This document shows, piece after piece, positions 15,392 to 25,316 of a stretch of 64,000 nucleotides of DNA (its first letter is position 1; each line of letters starts with the position of its first letter). Origin of the DNA: Chromera velia (Eukaryota; Sar; Chromeraceae); contig JAHBMJ010005760.1 of NCBI GenBank assembly GCA_018398765.1, forward strand, positions 1 to 64,000, written 5' to 3'. The position numbers were made by a program, and so were the translations under genes. The notes beneath the pieces are model-generated. The model worked only from the letters and a program-made list of their open reading frames with translations, searched no databases and was not told the DNA's origin.

Positions 15392-16548
15392 TATAATATG
15401 TGTACACCTATAGGTATGTATTTGTGAATTCATTACCAATAATTATAAGCCTGAGTTATAATAATTCGCCCTCTCCCTCAGTCTTCCGGGACTCTTCCGC
15501 TATGTTTTGTAGATTACCTGAGATGTTCGATGAGACTAGCAAGTTTAGATAAGTTTAGGCTATCTTAGATGGCCGCGAAGTTTTCGACGCTAACGGCTGC
15601 AAGACCCCCCATTTTTTAAAATATTTTAAAACGAGATTTATCGAGATTAAACGACATCGACGTCACATTGTTCTCTTTTTCGGAAGTTTTTCCTAGTACT
15701 TTGTATATGTAGTAACATGCTTAGGAATGGACACTAAATTTTTAAAGTTTTTTTTGTTAAAGTTTTTTTTTTGTCTTCTAGACTTTATTTTTAAAAAAAT
15801 ATTTTTCAATTAGTTTTTGAATAGGTCGTTAATTAATAATTAAGTCAGTCATAACTAAACTAATTAACTAACCTACATAGAAAGTAACAGAAGCTCAGTC
15901 TGTTTAAGTTTAGATTTATTTTCACATTAGAAATAATCGTCGGCGACATGCTAGGCGATATCGATCGGATCTAGCATCGGATAAAAAATGATTGGATGAT
16001 ATCACAGATAAAAAGTTCAGATGTACTTGCACCGGGGAGTGGACAATTAGTGTTACCTTAGAATTTGTGTTACTTCAGACAGCTGTAACGTATGTCCTAA
16101 CCGTCTTCATACTGTGCTAGTAGGCGGCAGCACTGTGTTCAGTGGAAGAGCAGTCCTTCTACTCAAAATTTCACATGCCTGTATCTCAGCACGCATGTAT
16201 AGATAGACGGACACATGCTAATTCGATGCCAAATACACGTACGGCACAAAAAATCAATAAGTCTTGGCATGGCTCAAACACCACCCTGTGAACGATCGGT
16301 CGCGCGCACAATTTAAAAACGTCCTGGCACAAGCCGTAGTATTAATGCGCACACTCTCAATCCCGATATGCCAGACAAGCCACCGCAATTCCAACATACA
16401 ACATCACGTGCAACCCTTCCCTTCGGTCTCGCCACTGTCTTTTTTCTATGATCGCTTCTGGCTCTGTGTGCTAAGTAAAAGAGACGTTCGATCAAAGATC
16501 AATAGGATAAAAAGAATTGAAATAAGGAACATACAAATGTAAATACAT
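15392..16548. other. AT-rich intergenic DNA
   Basis: About 1.1 kb of AT-rich sequence with T runs (15737-15775) and short palindromic AATTAATTAA-type words. I see no coding potential above chance and no repeat shared with other parts of the window. Confidence 0.4.
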
Positions 16549-17330
16549 TTAATACATCATTGGCCTAAAGTGCTCAAGAAACGCAACCTCATTCAACCAT
16601 CCTTCGATCAGATCCGTGCTGGCCATACGGACCAAAACACGCAAATACTGTTCCTTAAGAAAATTAAAAGGCCATCGCAAAGACAGTAATTCAACGAACA
16701 TTAATGACAACTCCCTTACCATCAAACAGGTAGGCAGAAATGCGGATAAAAACATTTTTGTAACGTGACCGCATATCAGACCTAAACGTGCAGAGCGGCT
16801 GACCACACATGCATTCTCATGAACGAAACGGGGACGCAAATGAACAGAAGAATATAAAGATAGGTCACTCCCATATGCAGTTTCTAAGGACCCATCAATG
16901 AAAGGGGAGAAAATAGATCTATTCGGATTCTTTGAAGAGAACAAAACAACTTCTGGGACACTCTCGAGAGTGAAAAGAGAGAGACCCAAAACCTCCTTCC
17001 CACACTGTCTCTCCAAAACACATGTATCATGGTAGAAATCATAGCGCTGTAGTAAAAGCATAAAAGGATCGTTTCCAAGAAAATTGGGAGCAACAGAACG
17101 AGCTATCAACGTTCGATCGTCCATGTAACGCCTCATGAACCACTTAAAGGACTGCTATGAAGTGACATTCAAGAGAAGTGCTTTCTGATATTCTTTCCAT
17201 GCAGCATAAAAACGCGCGCCCCCGGGTGAACATGGACTCCCTTGTGGGAAGCCCTCCACCTAAGCAACCCTCTCCCCCAACACCCGGATAGTATTTGAAT
17301 TAAAGTTAACTCTAATTAAATCACACAACA
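16549..17330 (-). pseudogene. Decayed reverse transcriptase remnant, class uncertain
   Basis: Read on the - strand, a GFPQGSP-like motif with SP and A following (about 17250-17200) is followed about 30 codons later by RRYMDDRTLIARS, the active-site box of a reverse transcriptase. The 195-residue frame 17136-16549 continues with a C-terminal region containing HENACVVSRSARLGLICGHV. The combination of PQGSP and YMDD identifies an RT. The tail is unlike gypsy or copia and may be closer to Penelope-like or another non-LTR group. It is not intact and has no visible ends. Confidence 0.55.
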
Positions 17331-19741
17331 AACATCGTCTTCAATCTTCAACACTGGCAAGTAAGTAAAAACAAGAAAAGATTTCATTGGCTCTCAGGCA
17401 GTCAAACTAAAAGGCTGTTTCATTCCCTTTATCTTTATCTTTCCCTGGTGTTTCGCTTCCGTTTCTTTCTCTTTACAAAGCTTGCATAGAAACGTAATCG
17501 AGGGGGGGAGTTGAAGTATAGGGTACCAGCCCGCCGCGCATCGATGCTTGCTTCTGGACCCGGCGGGCCAAGCGTGCAGGCTGTGCCGCGCGGTGCCGAA
17601 GCACCGTGCTGGCCGGAATAGGATTACCACGCGCGCATTCGATTTTGTATGATTTGTGCCACACACATTCAGTATCAACCAGTTCAGATTGATCCACTTC
17701 ATGTAGCACTAGCTGATTGAACGCTTTTCGGTTGTTCGTTCTACTCTGCCTTGACGGAGAGACTTTTTTATGAAGTAGTTCGACCATCATGGAGATCTAG
17801 CTCTGCATTCCCGATGGCCATCATTTGGTCATTCTCTTTTTGTTACAATCATTAGAATCAATGGATTCCAGCTTAGCCAGGCAACACAGAAATTCCTAGA
17901 AAAATTCTTTTTCATCCAGCCACTTGGCACATAAAGAAAGTCTATGCATGAAGTCATAAATACATCGAATACAAGAATCATATATACACAGTTTGTGGTC
18001 ACTACATTCAACAGATAAATGGCAAGGAGTCTAGCATAGTCTAGCGATTGAGGAGTACTACACAGATTTTCTGTATGCGATAGTATATAAAGCAGCAACT
18101 TTGCCTGCAATGATATAAATGAAATCAGCTTCTCTAGCAACGTCTTTTAGATCAACTTTTGCATGTCTGGTTGCATGTTTATTTTTAAAGTTTTAAAGTT
18201 AAAGTTTAAATTTTTACAGGTAAACTATATCATAAAAAAAACTTTATTGCCCACCCTCATGCCTTGTCTTGTGCTTCTCGATTGGTCGAATGTTGCATTC
18301 TTGGAGTCAGTCCGTCTGATATTGCATGCACGGTTCTGGTGTATCAGCACCATTGTATATGCAATCAGACCTGTGACTTCTCGCAAATGATGCGCACGTA
18401 GAAGGTGCATACATTAATTATTCACTTTTTTCGGCGTCCCCACCCGGATCGCATAAAAGTAGAATTTTTTGCATGCATTCTTTTTGCTCGATTATTTGAT
18501 TTACCCAGAAGTGAGAGCATGCCGTCATATTGACCAATCTTGGAGATGGTAATTTCGGTAGAGTTCACTGTCGGTCCCTTAGCAAACAGTACGTGCATAG
18601 CAGGACTGTCTCGGCTGTTGGAAGAGAACTAATCATACTAGAACATTACCTTAGTAACATGCAGTAGTAAATTCTTTCTTCTTCTTTGCTTTTGTTTACT
18701 ATGAAATCGAAAAAACTGAAAATCGAAACGTACTGAAATGAAAAGCTTTTTACAAGGTCTACCAAGGTCCTGAGAGACCGAAATGTAAAACTTATTATCG
18801 CCCGTCCCAGGCCATACAATGATCTTAGGCCAGATTCTTGGACGGCGCGTGTATGGTATGCCGGGCGCTGCAAAACCTATCTGATGCAGGCGAAGCGTGC
18901 AAATGGCCCGGAAAGATTTTTCTTATGGATTCAGGTCGTAGGTTCGAGCTAGTTCGAGCCTTTGGACGTTCACTTTTTCGTCAAGATTTACCTGTGTGCG
19001 AGCAGCGTCAGCGCGCAGGGGAGGTCTCAGGGGAGAAAAGCTTATTAAGTGCCCTCCAGATAAATCTTTCCGGGCCACAGCAAAACCTAGCTCGCTCGAC
19101 AGCGTGATGCATGAGATGTGACTGTGAGGTTCTGGGGCCTCTTGAGAGCTGCTCTGCGTTGCTGCTTTGCCCTCCGTGGAAGCGATAGGCCGGCGCTAGG
19201 CCGACGCTAGGCCGACAAGAAAAATAGCAAAAAAAATATACAAAAAAAAAATTATCTGTATTGCTTCACGATACAGCAAGCAAAAAATATTTTTTTCAGA
19301 TTGACAGCTAGATTCGTGCATGACGCATGCAGAATTGTGACGGAAATGCGACAACGTCGACGTGATACACCCTTCCTCAAGGCAGTGTTTAGTGCCTCGA
19401 ATATCCCTGCCCTTTCGGGGGGCTGTACCTGCCCTTTCGATATCAGTTCAACCTGACATGCAAAACATTGCACAAACTACCAACAGGAAAGAAACCACGA
19501 GTGCACAAGTACTCGCTGACACCATGCCGACACTGCATGATTTCAAGACTGCTTTGCGTTGCTCCATCATTTGACAGAAAGGTCAATCGAAACAACACGG
19601 TGTTGCGCGCAGTCAGCGTTCACTCCCTGCTCGCGGAAGACAACGAGTGACCAGAGAGGCAGAGAAGGACCCGCACACAAAGGGAGAAGCGTGTGGGAAG
19701 GGAAAGGAAGAAGGCGGACGAACGCGGTGAAGGCACGAAAG
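17331..19741. other. Intergenic region upstream of the TMEM107-like gene
   Basis: This 2.4-kb stretch has no ORF that I can defend. A GC-rich patch at 17515-17640 sits in AT-rich surroundings, and a short tandem of a 12-base unit (GGCCGACGCTAG-like, three copies) lies at 19185-19215. The 100 bases before 19742 are purine-rich and may be leader or promoter. Confidence 0.4.
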
Positions 19742-20596
19742 ATGTTGGAAACAACACTCGTTGCGTTGCGCTTCCTCGCAACGATAGGACAGGCGATCAT
19801 GCTCGCAACTCTCCTCTTTGCACGGGTAAGTATTGTAATAGCCCTTCAGCCTAGTTGTGACAGCATCTGATAATCTCTTGTTGTCTGTCTTGTCTTCAAG
19901 AACAGAGAGATGCGCTCATGTGCATACGTGAGGGCGGAAGGGAAGGGACACGAAGAGACGGCAAGCAAAAGATTCATTTGATCTACGTCTCTCTTCTGAG
20001 ACAGCCAAAAAAGTTCACCTCCATCTCTTCAAGAACATCCAGGCTACCCGTCGCCTGTCGCCCAAAAAGAGGCAGGTGCTTTGACTGTCATCCCTTGTCT
20101 GGCCTTCCCCCTCTCTCTATCTGCTTTCCTCTCTCGACTGATCTTCTCTTCCCTCCTTCTTTCTACCTATACCCTGGTTGTTCTACCCGTCTCCACTTTG
20201 ACCTGTCTGTCGCTTGATGCATTTGCTTCCCCTGCTCTTCCACTTCGGTGACGCCATACCGTCTCCCTTCCTGCAGACTTTCATCGTGGAGGGCTCCGTT
20301 GGGTTCTCCGATCTCTCACAAGAACAACAAAACAACCTTGTTCTTCAGTCAGTCGCAGTCTTGTTCCATACACCAGACTTGCTCCTTTTCCCTGGTTTTT
20401 CATTAGATGTACCTGGATTGAATCGTCCTGATCATCTGGTGCAAGGCTCAGAGCTTTCTGATTCTGGGTGTTGGTGTTTTTGTCCGTTTGTATGGGTCCA
20501 TGCGCGCGTCCCTTGTGCATGCGCCCGTTTGTATGTGCGTGCACCCACAGGCCCGCGTCCCTTGTGAGCCGGTCTGCCATCGGGCAAATTTGATGT

Positions 20597-20658
<62 letters not shown>

Positions 20659-20716
20659 GGCAGACAGACAGACAGACAGACAGACAGAGAGAGAGAGAGA
20701 GAGAGGGAGGGAGGGC

Positions 20717-20755
<39 letters not shown>

Positions 20756-20950
20756 AGAGAGAAAGAGAGACAAAGAGAAAGAGAGAAGAGAAGAGAAAAG
20801 GAAAGAGAGAGGAGAGGAAGGAGGGAGAGAGAGAGAGAGAGACAAAGAGAAAGAGAGAGAGAGAGGGGGAGGGAGAGAGAAAGAGAGAGAGAGAGAGAGA
20901 CAAAGAGAAAGCGAGAAGAGACGAGAAAAGGAAAGAGAGAGGAGAGGAAG

Positions 20951-20986
<36 letters not shown>

Positions 20987-21994
20987 AAGAAAGAAAGAAA
21001 GAAAAAAAGAAGGAAAGAAAGAAAGAAAGAAAGATAGAAAGAAAGAAAAAGAGAAAGAGAAAGAGAAAGAAAAAGTCAATCAGGAAGCAGATGGCGGTGT
21101 CCATTCATGAATGAATGGGTGCGTGCAGGTTCACCATTGTAACGAGCGTGGGTCTCGGTTGCCTTCTGTTTGAATGGCTCGGGATGGTCTTCGGGATTTC
21201 AATCTTCATTCGGAGCATCAACGTCTTTCGTCAGTCCAAGCGTGGTTTCTTTGTTTTTCTTTTTCTGTTCGTATTTCTCTTTGTTGCTCGCTGATTCATC
21301 CCTCTTCTTTTCACTTTCTCCTTCTCTACATTCGGCCGGACCTCTTCTTTCTTTCTGTCTTTCTTTTTTTCTTTCTTTCTTTCCTTCCTTCCTTCCTTCC
21401 CTCCTTCCTTCCTTTTCTTCTTTCGTTCATTCTTTCTGTATCTCTCATTGTCTCTCGTTTCTTCTTTCTTTATTTATTTCTGTCTGTCTGTCTTTCTTTC
21501 TTTCTTTCTTTTTTTTTTTTTCGTCCTCTCGGTTGTTTCTTCTCTTGTCTTTTCTCTTCCTTGGCCATTCTCTTCCCTTCCCTTCCTTTTCCGTCTCTGC
21601 TTTGTGTACCTTCGGTGTGTGCTCTCCTAAATTTCTGATTCCTTGTCTGTGCTTTCTTGCCTCCTTGCTTTTTTGAGGTCTTTCGTGCACTTCTCCGTCT
21701 CTTTTCCATTCCACGATTTTCTTCTGATTATGCATACATGATTTCTCTTCTTCGGTTTTTGCTTCCTGCTTGACGTTGTTTGTGTCCATCCCTCCCTCCG
21801 CCCCCCCCCCCCCCCCCCCCCCNNNNTCCCCCCCCCTGTGTGTGTGTGTGTGTGTGTGAACTTTCATGCAGACTTTCTACTGCATCTGATCGGCACGGTG
21901 GCCCTTCTGGTGTTCTACCTGGATGAGTATCCTTCAACAAGTATTCTTCCTCTCGTGGCAGTTGTGGGGTGAGTCGGTGGCTTCTTGCTTTGCT

Positions 21995-22034
<40 letters not shown>

Positions 22035-22294
22035 CTTGTCCCTTTGTTTGGTTCTCCTCTGCGGCCCTCGTTTTCTTTCTTCCTCAGTTCCTCGTTTCCT
22101 TTTTCCTTCCCCCCTTTCGTTCTGTCCTCCTCACCATTTTCCCTGCGTCCTTCCTTTTTTCTCCTGAATGTTTTTTCTTTTTGTGCGTCGGTGCGTATGT
22201 CTTCCTGTTGGTCTATCTGCTGTTTTACGCATGCATCGGTGCGGCAGTGTGGCGAAGCGTGAAAGAAAACCATGTCAAAAGGGTGAGGAGATGA
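19742..22294 (+). CDS. TMEM107: TMEM107-like ciliary transition-zone membrane protein
   Basis: TMEM107 is a small four-helix protein of the MKS module that gates the base of cilia. Exons are 19742-19825, 19901-19927, 20277-20347, 21129-21229 and 21872 to about 21968, with phases that close. The protein starts MLETTLVALRFLATIGQ, aligning with the family's SRFLTLLAHLV first helix. FTIVTSVGLGCLLFEWLGM and VFGISIFIRSINVF match the second-helix region (LFAVELAGFLSGVSMF in the human protein), with the same spacing to the third helix HLIGTVALLVFYLDEY. A fourth hydrophobic stretch (22199-22294, FLLVYLLFYACIGAAVW with a basic tail and TGA) fits the C-terminus. I could not find a standard acceptor that joins it in frame, so the last junction is unresolved. 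The intron before exon 5 contains an assembly gap. The gene implies a ciliated or flagellated stage. Confidence 0.75.
20598..21075. repeat. (GA)n/(CAGA)n purine tract in TMEM107 intron 3
   Basis: About 480 bases of almost pure purine on the + strand: GA repeats, a CAGA block at 20629-20690, longer imperfect AGAGAGACAAAGAGAAAG units and a GAAA block at the end. At least one unit of about 120 bases (20815-20960 against 20740-20815) looks duplicated. Confidence 0.9.
21801..21836. other. Poly-C run with 4-base assembly gap
   Basis: Twenty-two C residues, NNNN at 21823-21826, T and more C lie before a GT repeat. The N bases mark a gap of unknown true size inside the TMEM107 intron 4. Confidence 0.95.
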
Positions 22295-23808
22295 GTGACT
22301 GAAGAAGAGAAAGATGCTCAACGGGAAAAGATCAGAAAAACAAATCAGAGGAACAAAACATTGAAGTCTTCACAGTGCTGCAGTGGAGTCTGACGGAACG
22401 AAAGGGAATCCAATCCTCAAAGTGCAATCTTCTTCGGCATCAGCTGCTCGATGTCATTTTTTGTGCTGGCCGTCTCTCAACTTGATCGAGGCCACTCCAT
22501 GCATGCTGTAAAGGAAGGAACATTGGTAGTGAACTGCATGTCGGGCCAGGCAGAAACGGAATCAATTGTTCTCACTGTAGATCAATTTTCTTTTGCCAGT
22601 TCCCTTTTGTTCTGAACTGCGAATTTGTGAGAGATTCGGTGAGATGTAAGTGGCTGAGCGAAGACTTAAACTTCCTTCCCCTCTTCTCCGCCTTGGTGTG
22701 TTCTGACTGCCTTTCAGGGGCCTCCCGTTTCTTGCGGAGGTGTGGGCTTACGTGATGGTCTTCGGCCTCAAGAAGCAAATATACTGACAAATCGACAGAA
22801 GAGACTACGGTCTGGATGTTTAATTCAATGTATTGAATCCACTCGAATTCAATTTCAGTCATGAGATAAAATCAATCAGCCAGCTGTGCGAGTGTAGAAT
22901 TGTGACCTGAATTTCGGACTTTGTTGGAGCGGTAACGGTAGACGCGTTCAAAGTTTGCGTATCGAAGCATAGCCTGTGTGCAGATGCGCTGTACAGTATG
23001 AATGTAACGCAAGGCAGTTGTGACATGTGTTGATGCGGGGTATCATCATATTATCATCAGCTGTGTATGAAACTCAACCACTGGCAGCCTGGTCCAGCCA
23101 AACTTGAACGTCAGACTTGATTTATGAACGCGAGCCTGCCCTAAAAAACGAGTTCGATTCCCTGGGAATTCAGTGGGATTTTATGGAATTTACCCTTGCA
23201 TGGAATTTGGTGGATTTTAGGGGAATTTGCCGTGGAATCTATTCGTCTAGATTCCAGTGATATCATTCCACTAAATTCCACAAACTTTAAAGGCTGGTTT
23301 CTCTTGATTTAGATAGAGTTAGAAACTTAAATTAACAATGTTTATACATCTTATCTAGCATCTTATAAAGCTCTCTAAACACTAATAACTTGAATTATCA
23401 ACTGTTTCTACTAGCTAGGCTACATCGCAAGAAATATGCTTTCAAAGTTTATGGAATTTAGTGTGCCGGCCAGTGAAAGAGCTAGTTGCCAAATCAGAAT
23501 CTACTATTTGACAATCTGCTTTGCATGTTGTGACCTGCCAAATGCTACCAAGTTACGCTAAACGCCTAGCATGAGCCGATGGCGATGGCGTGTATAATGA
23601 TTATGATGAGTTTTAGTCTAGGTTTTAGTAATGCCTGGCACAATATATTGTTTCCTAGATTGTTTCAGATGTTTCGTCACCGAATTTTGCATGAACTAAG
23701 ACAATAAAGTCTTCAATTAATATGCAATTAATGCATTCATCGAACAATGGTTCGAATTTATATAGCCCGGCGGATATTAAAAAGTTTGAACAAGAAGGTT
23801 GCGAATAT
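22295..23808. other. Intergenic region with AATTTA-rich repeat
   Basis: This lies between the TMEM107 stop and the 3' end of the opposite-strand gene at 23809. It contains an imperfect GGAATTT-rich inverted/tandem repeat at 23150-23285 and AT-rich DNA after it. A 96-residue ORF on the - strand (22862-22572) has no supporting features. Confidence 0.4.
23150..23345. repeat. GGAATTT-rich repeat, copy 1
   Basis: Repeated TGGAATTT(A/G) words run forward to about 23225 and then in reverse complement (ATTCCACTAAATTCCA) to about 23283, so the block can fold on itself. It is followed by TTTCTC..TGA and GAGTTAGAA. The same pair of flanking words follows the GGAATTTA block at 38085-38215. Confidence 0.5.
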
Positions 23809-24928
23809 TTAAACCTCCTCGGTCACCATTACGCGTGGATTGTTTAAATTAAAAATTTGTTCAGACGTGAATTCTGGCATGTCATATCCTCGCCCTCCCG
23901 CAGAACGAGGACCTGCTGCACTTGCAACTGGCAAGGAAGGCTCGGGTTCTATCTGTCCTCCTCTTCCTCTCGGTTGTCTGTGGGAAGCTCCTGCTGCCAT
24001 TGCTCCTGACATTGCCCCTATGCCCCCACGTGAGCTGATGTTCCCCATCGAGCTGCAATCAATTAAGGATCAATTGGAGCCAGAAAAATCTGTCTGCTCG
24101 CGTAAAAGCGTTGTCGCGAGTGACTTGCCACTACCAGTTTGTGTCACCTAAGGGAAAACCTGATAGAATCTGAAAAGCAAGCTGGTGTTTCTGGGTGGTT
24201 CGAATACAGCGCAATGGCCAGCTGTCCGAATAAAGGACGCCCACCTTTGCTTCACAGTCCTTTTCTTTCCTCCACTTTCCTTTCCCTTTGTTCCTTTCTG
24301 TTTCGTTTCCCTTCCTCTGCTTGTACAGTGACCACATCCGAAAAAGAAATGAGAAATGGGAAGAGCAAAGCACATAGCACACCAAACACCCCTCTCTGCA
24401 TGTCTCTCACAAGAATGTGTCAACAGATACATGCATCCGTGAAGATGTGCGATGTACAACACAAAATTTCAATTGAAGCAGAACGGCATGTACAGACCTC
24501 GACGTCCGCAATCCCCGAGCCGACTGCGCAGCAGCCCCGGCAGACGAAGACGAAAAAGGAACTCCAAGTCGGGGAGGAAATCTCCGCCCACTGAAATGAA
24601 GACCCGAACCTGACATTGACACTGCTGCTGCATCCATATCCCCTCTCTCTCTTTCCCTTTCCCTTTCCCTCTCTCTCTCCCCGAGCCTTTGTCTCTGCAG
24701 ATGAAGGAGAAGGGGGGATTCCCACACGGGGGGGCCTGCCACTGCCAGACACGAGGCAGAACTGGCACTCTTGTTCAGGAGACGAGCAGAGACTGCCGCG
24801 GATGGCGAGGGGGAGAGGGACGGGTCGTAGTCGTAGGCGCCGTCTCCAGGACCAGTGGCGGAAACGACTGTAAGGGCCGAGCGGAGACCCTGCGGAAAAT
24901 GGGAAAAGAATACATATGCAGTGACCAA
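23809..24928 (-). CDS. Hypothetical serine/proline/glycine-rich protein (2+ exons)
   Basis: I do not recognise the product. Exon A runs from an acceptor (TTTTCCGCAG) at 24889 to a GTGAGA donor ending the exon at 24411. Exon B runs 24052-23809 after an ATTGCAG acceptor, and phase 2 joins cleanly. If the ATG at 24928 is used without the first splice, the frame is open throughout exon A. Exon A encodes SALTVVSATGPGDGAYDYD, then Ser/Ala-rich sequence, then a GA-repeat-encoded Arg/Glu run. Exon B contains MGNISSRGG, which would be a myristoylation signal if translation began there, an RGRGG patch and an acidic end (PEFTSEQIFNLNNPRVMVTE). It lies in tandem with and downstream of the coiled-coil gene. 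Expression data are needed to settle the start. Confidence 0.4.
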
Positions 24929-25316
24929 AATTGAGTGTGTGCGTGTGGGTTAGGATACGTGTTGACATCCATCGAATGCATCCATTCATTATGCATGTGT
25001 CATTTGTGCAAAAGAAGGAACGCTGTCCGGGGACAATGCAGGCAGCTAAGTTGCCAATTGCGACCATTGAAACAAGTCACCAAAAAAAATGAATGAGCCT
25101 GAACAAAACATTTTTAACGATTCTGTGGAATCAATCAAAGAAAGAAAGAAAGAAAGATGTCAGTAAATGAATGAATGAAGAAAAGAATCAGTGAACTAAT
25201 CAATCGCTGTAGGAACTCCTTGAATGCTTCCCGTTTGTTCATCTTCTTTTGATGTGCCTGCTACGCACGCATAAGGGAGGGAGCGGTGGAATACAAAACG
25301 TACTTCACCTGCATGT
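24929..25316. other. Short intergenic spacer
   Basis: This spacer separates the coiled-coil gene stop (25317) from the next - strand gene. It has one short GAAA run at 25139-25156 and no other features. Confidence 0.4.

Noticed and set aside
18925-18965. GGTTCGAG-type words resembling a tRNA B box
   Set aside because: No matching A box, acceptor stem or anticodon arm at the proper spacing. No tRNA gene could be supported anywhere in the window.
20432-21676. Ser/Leu/Phe- and Arg/Glu-rich ORFs around the purine tract
   Set aside because: Low-complexity translations of GA and TTTC repeats. The real TMEM107 exons cross this area in other positions.
22572-22862. A 96-residue - strand ORF
   Set aside because: No splice sites, family resemblance or composition that sets it apart from intergenic DNA.
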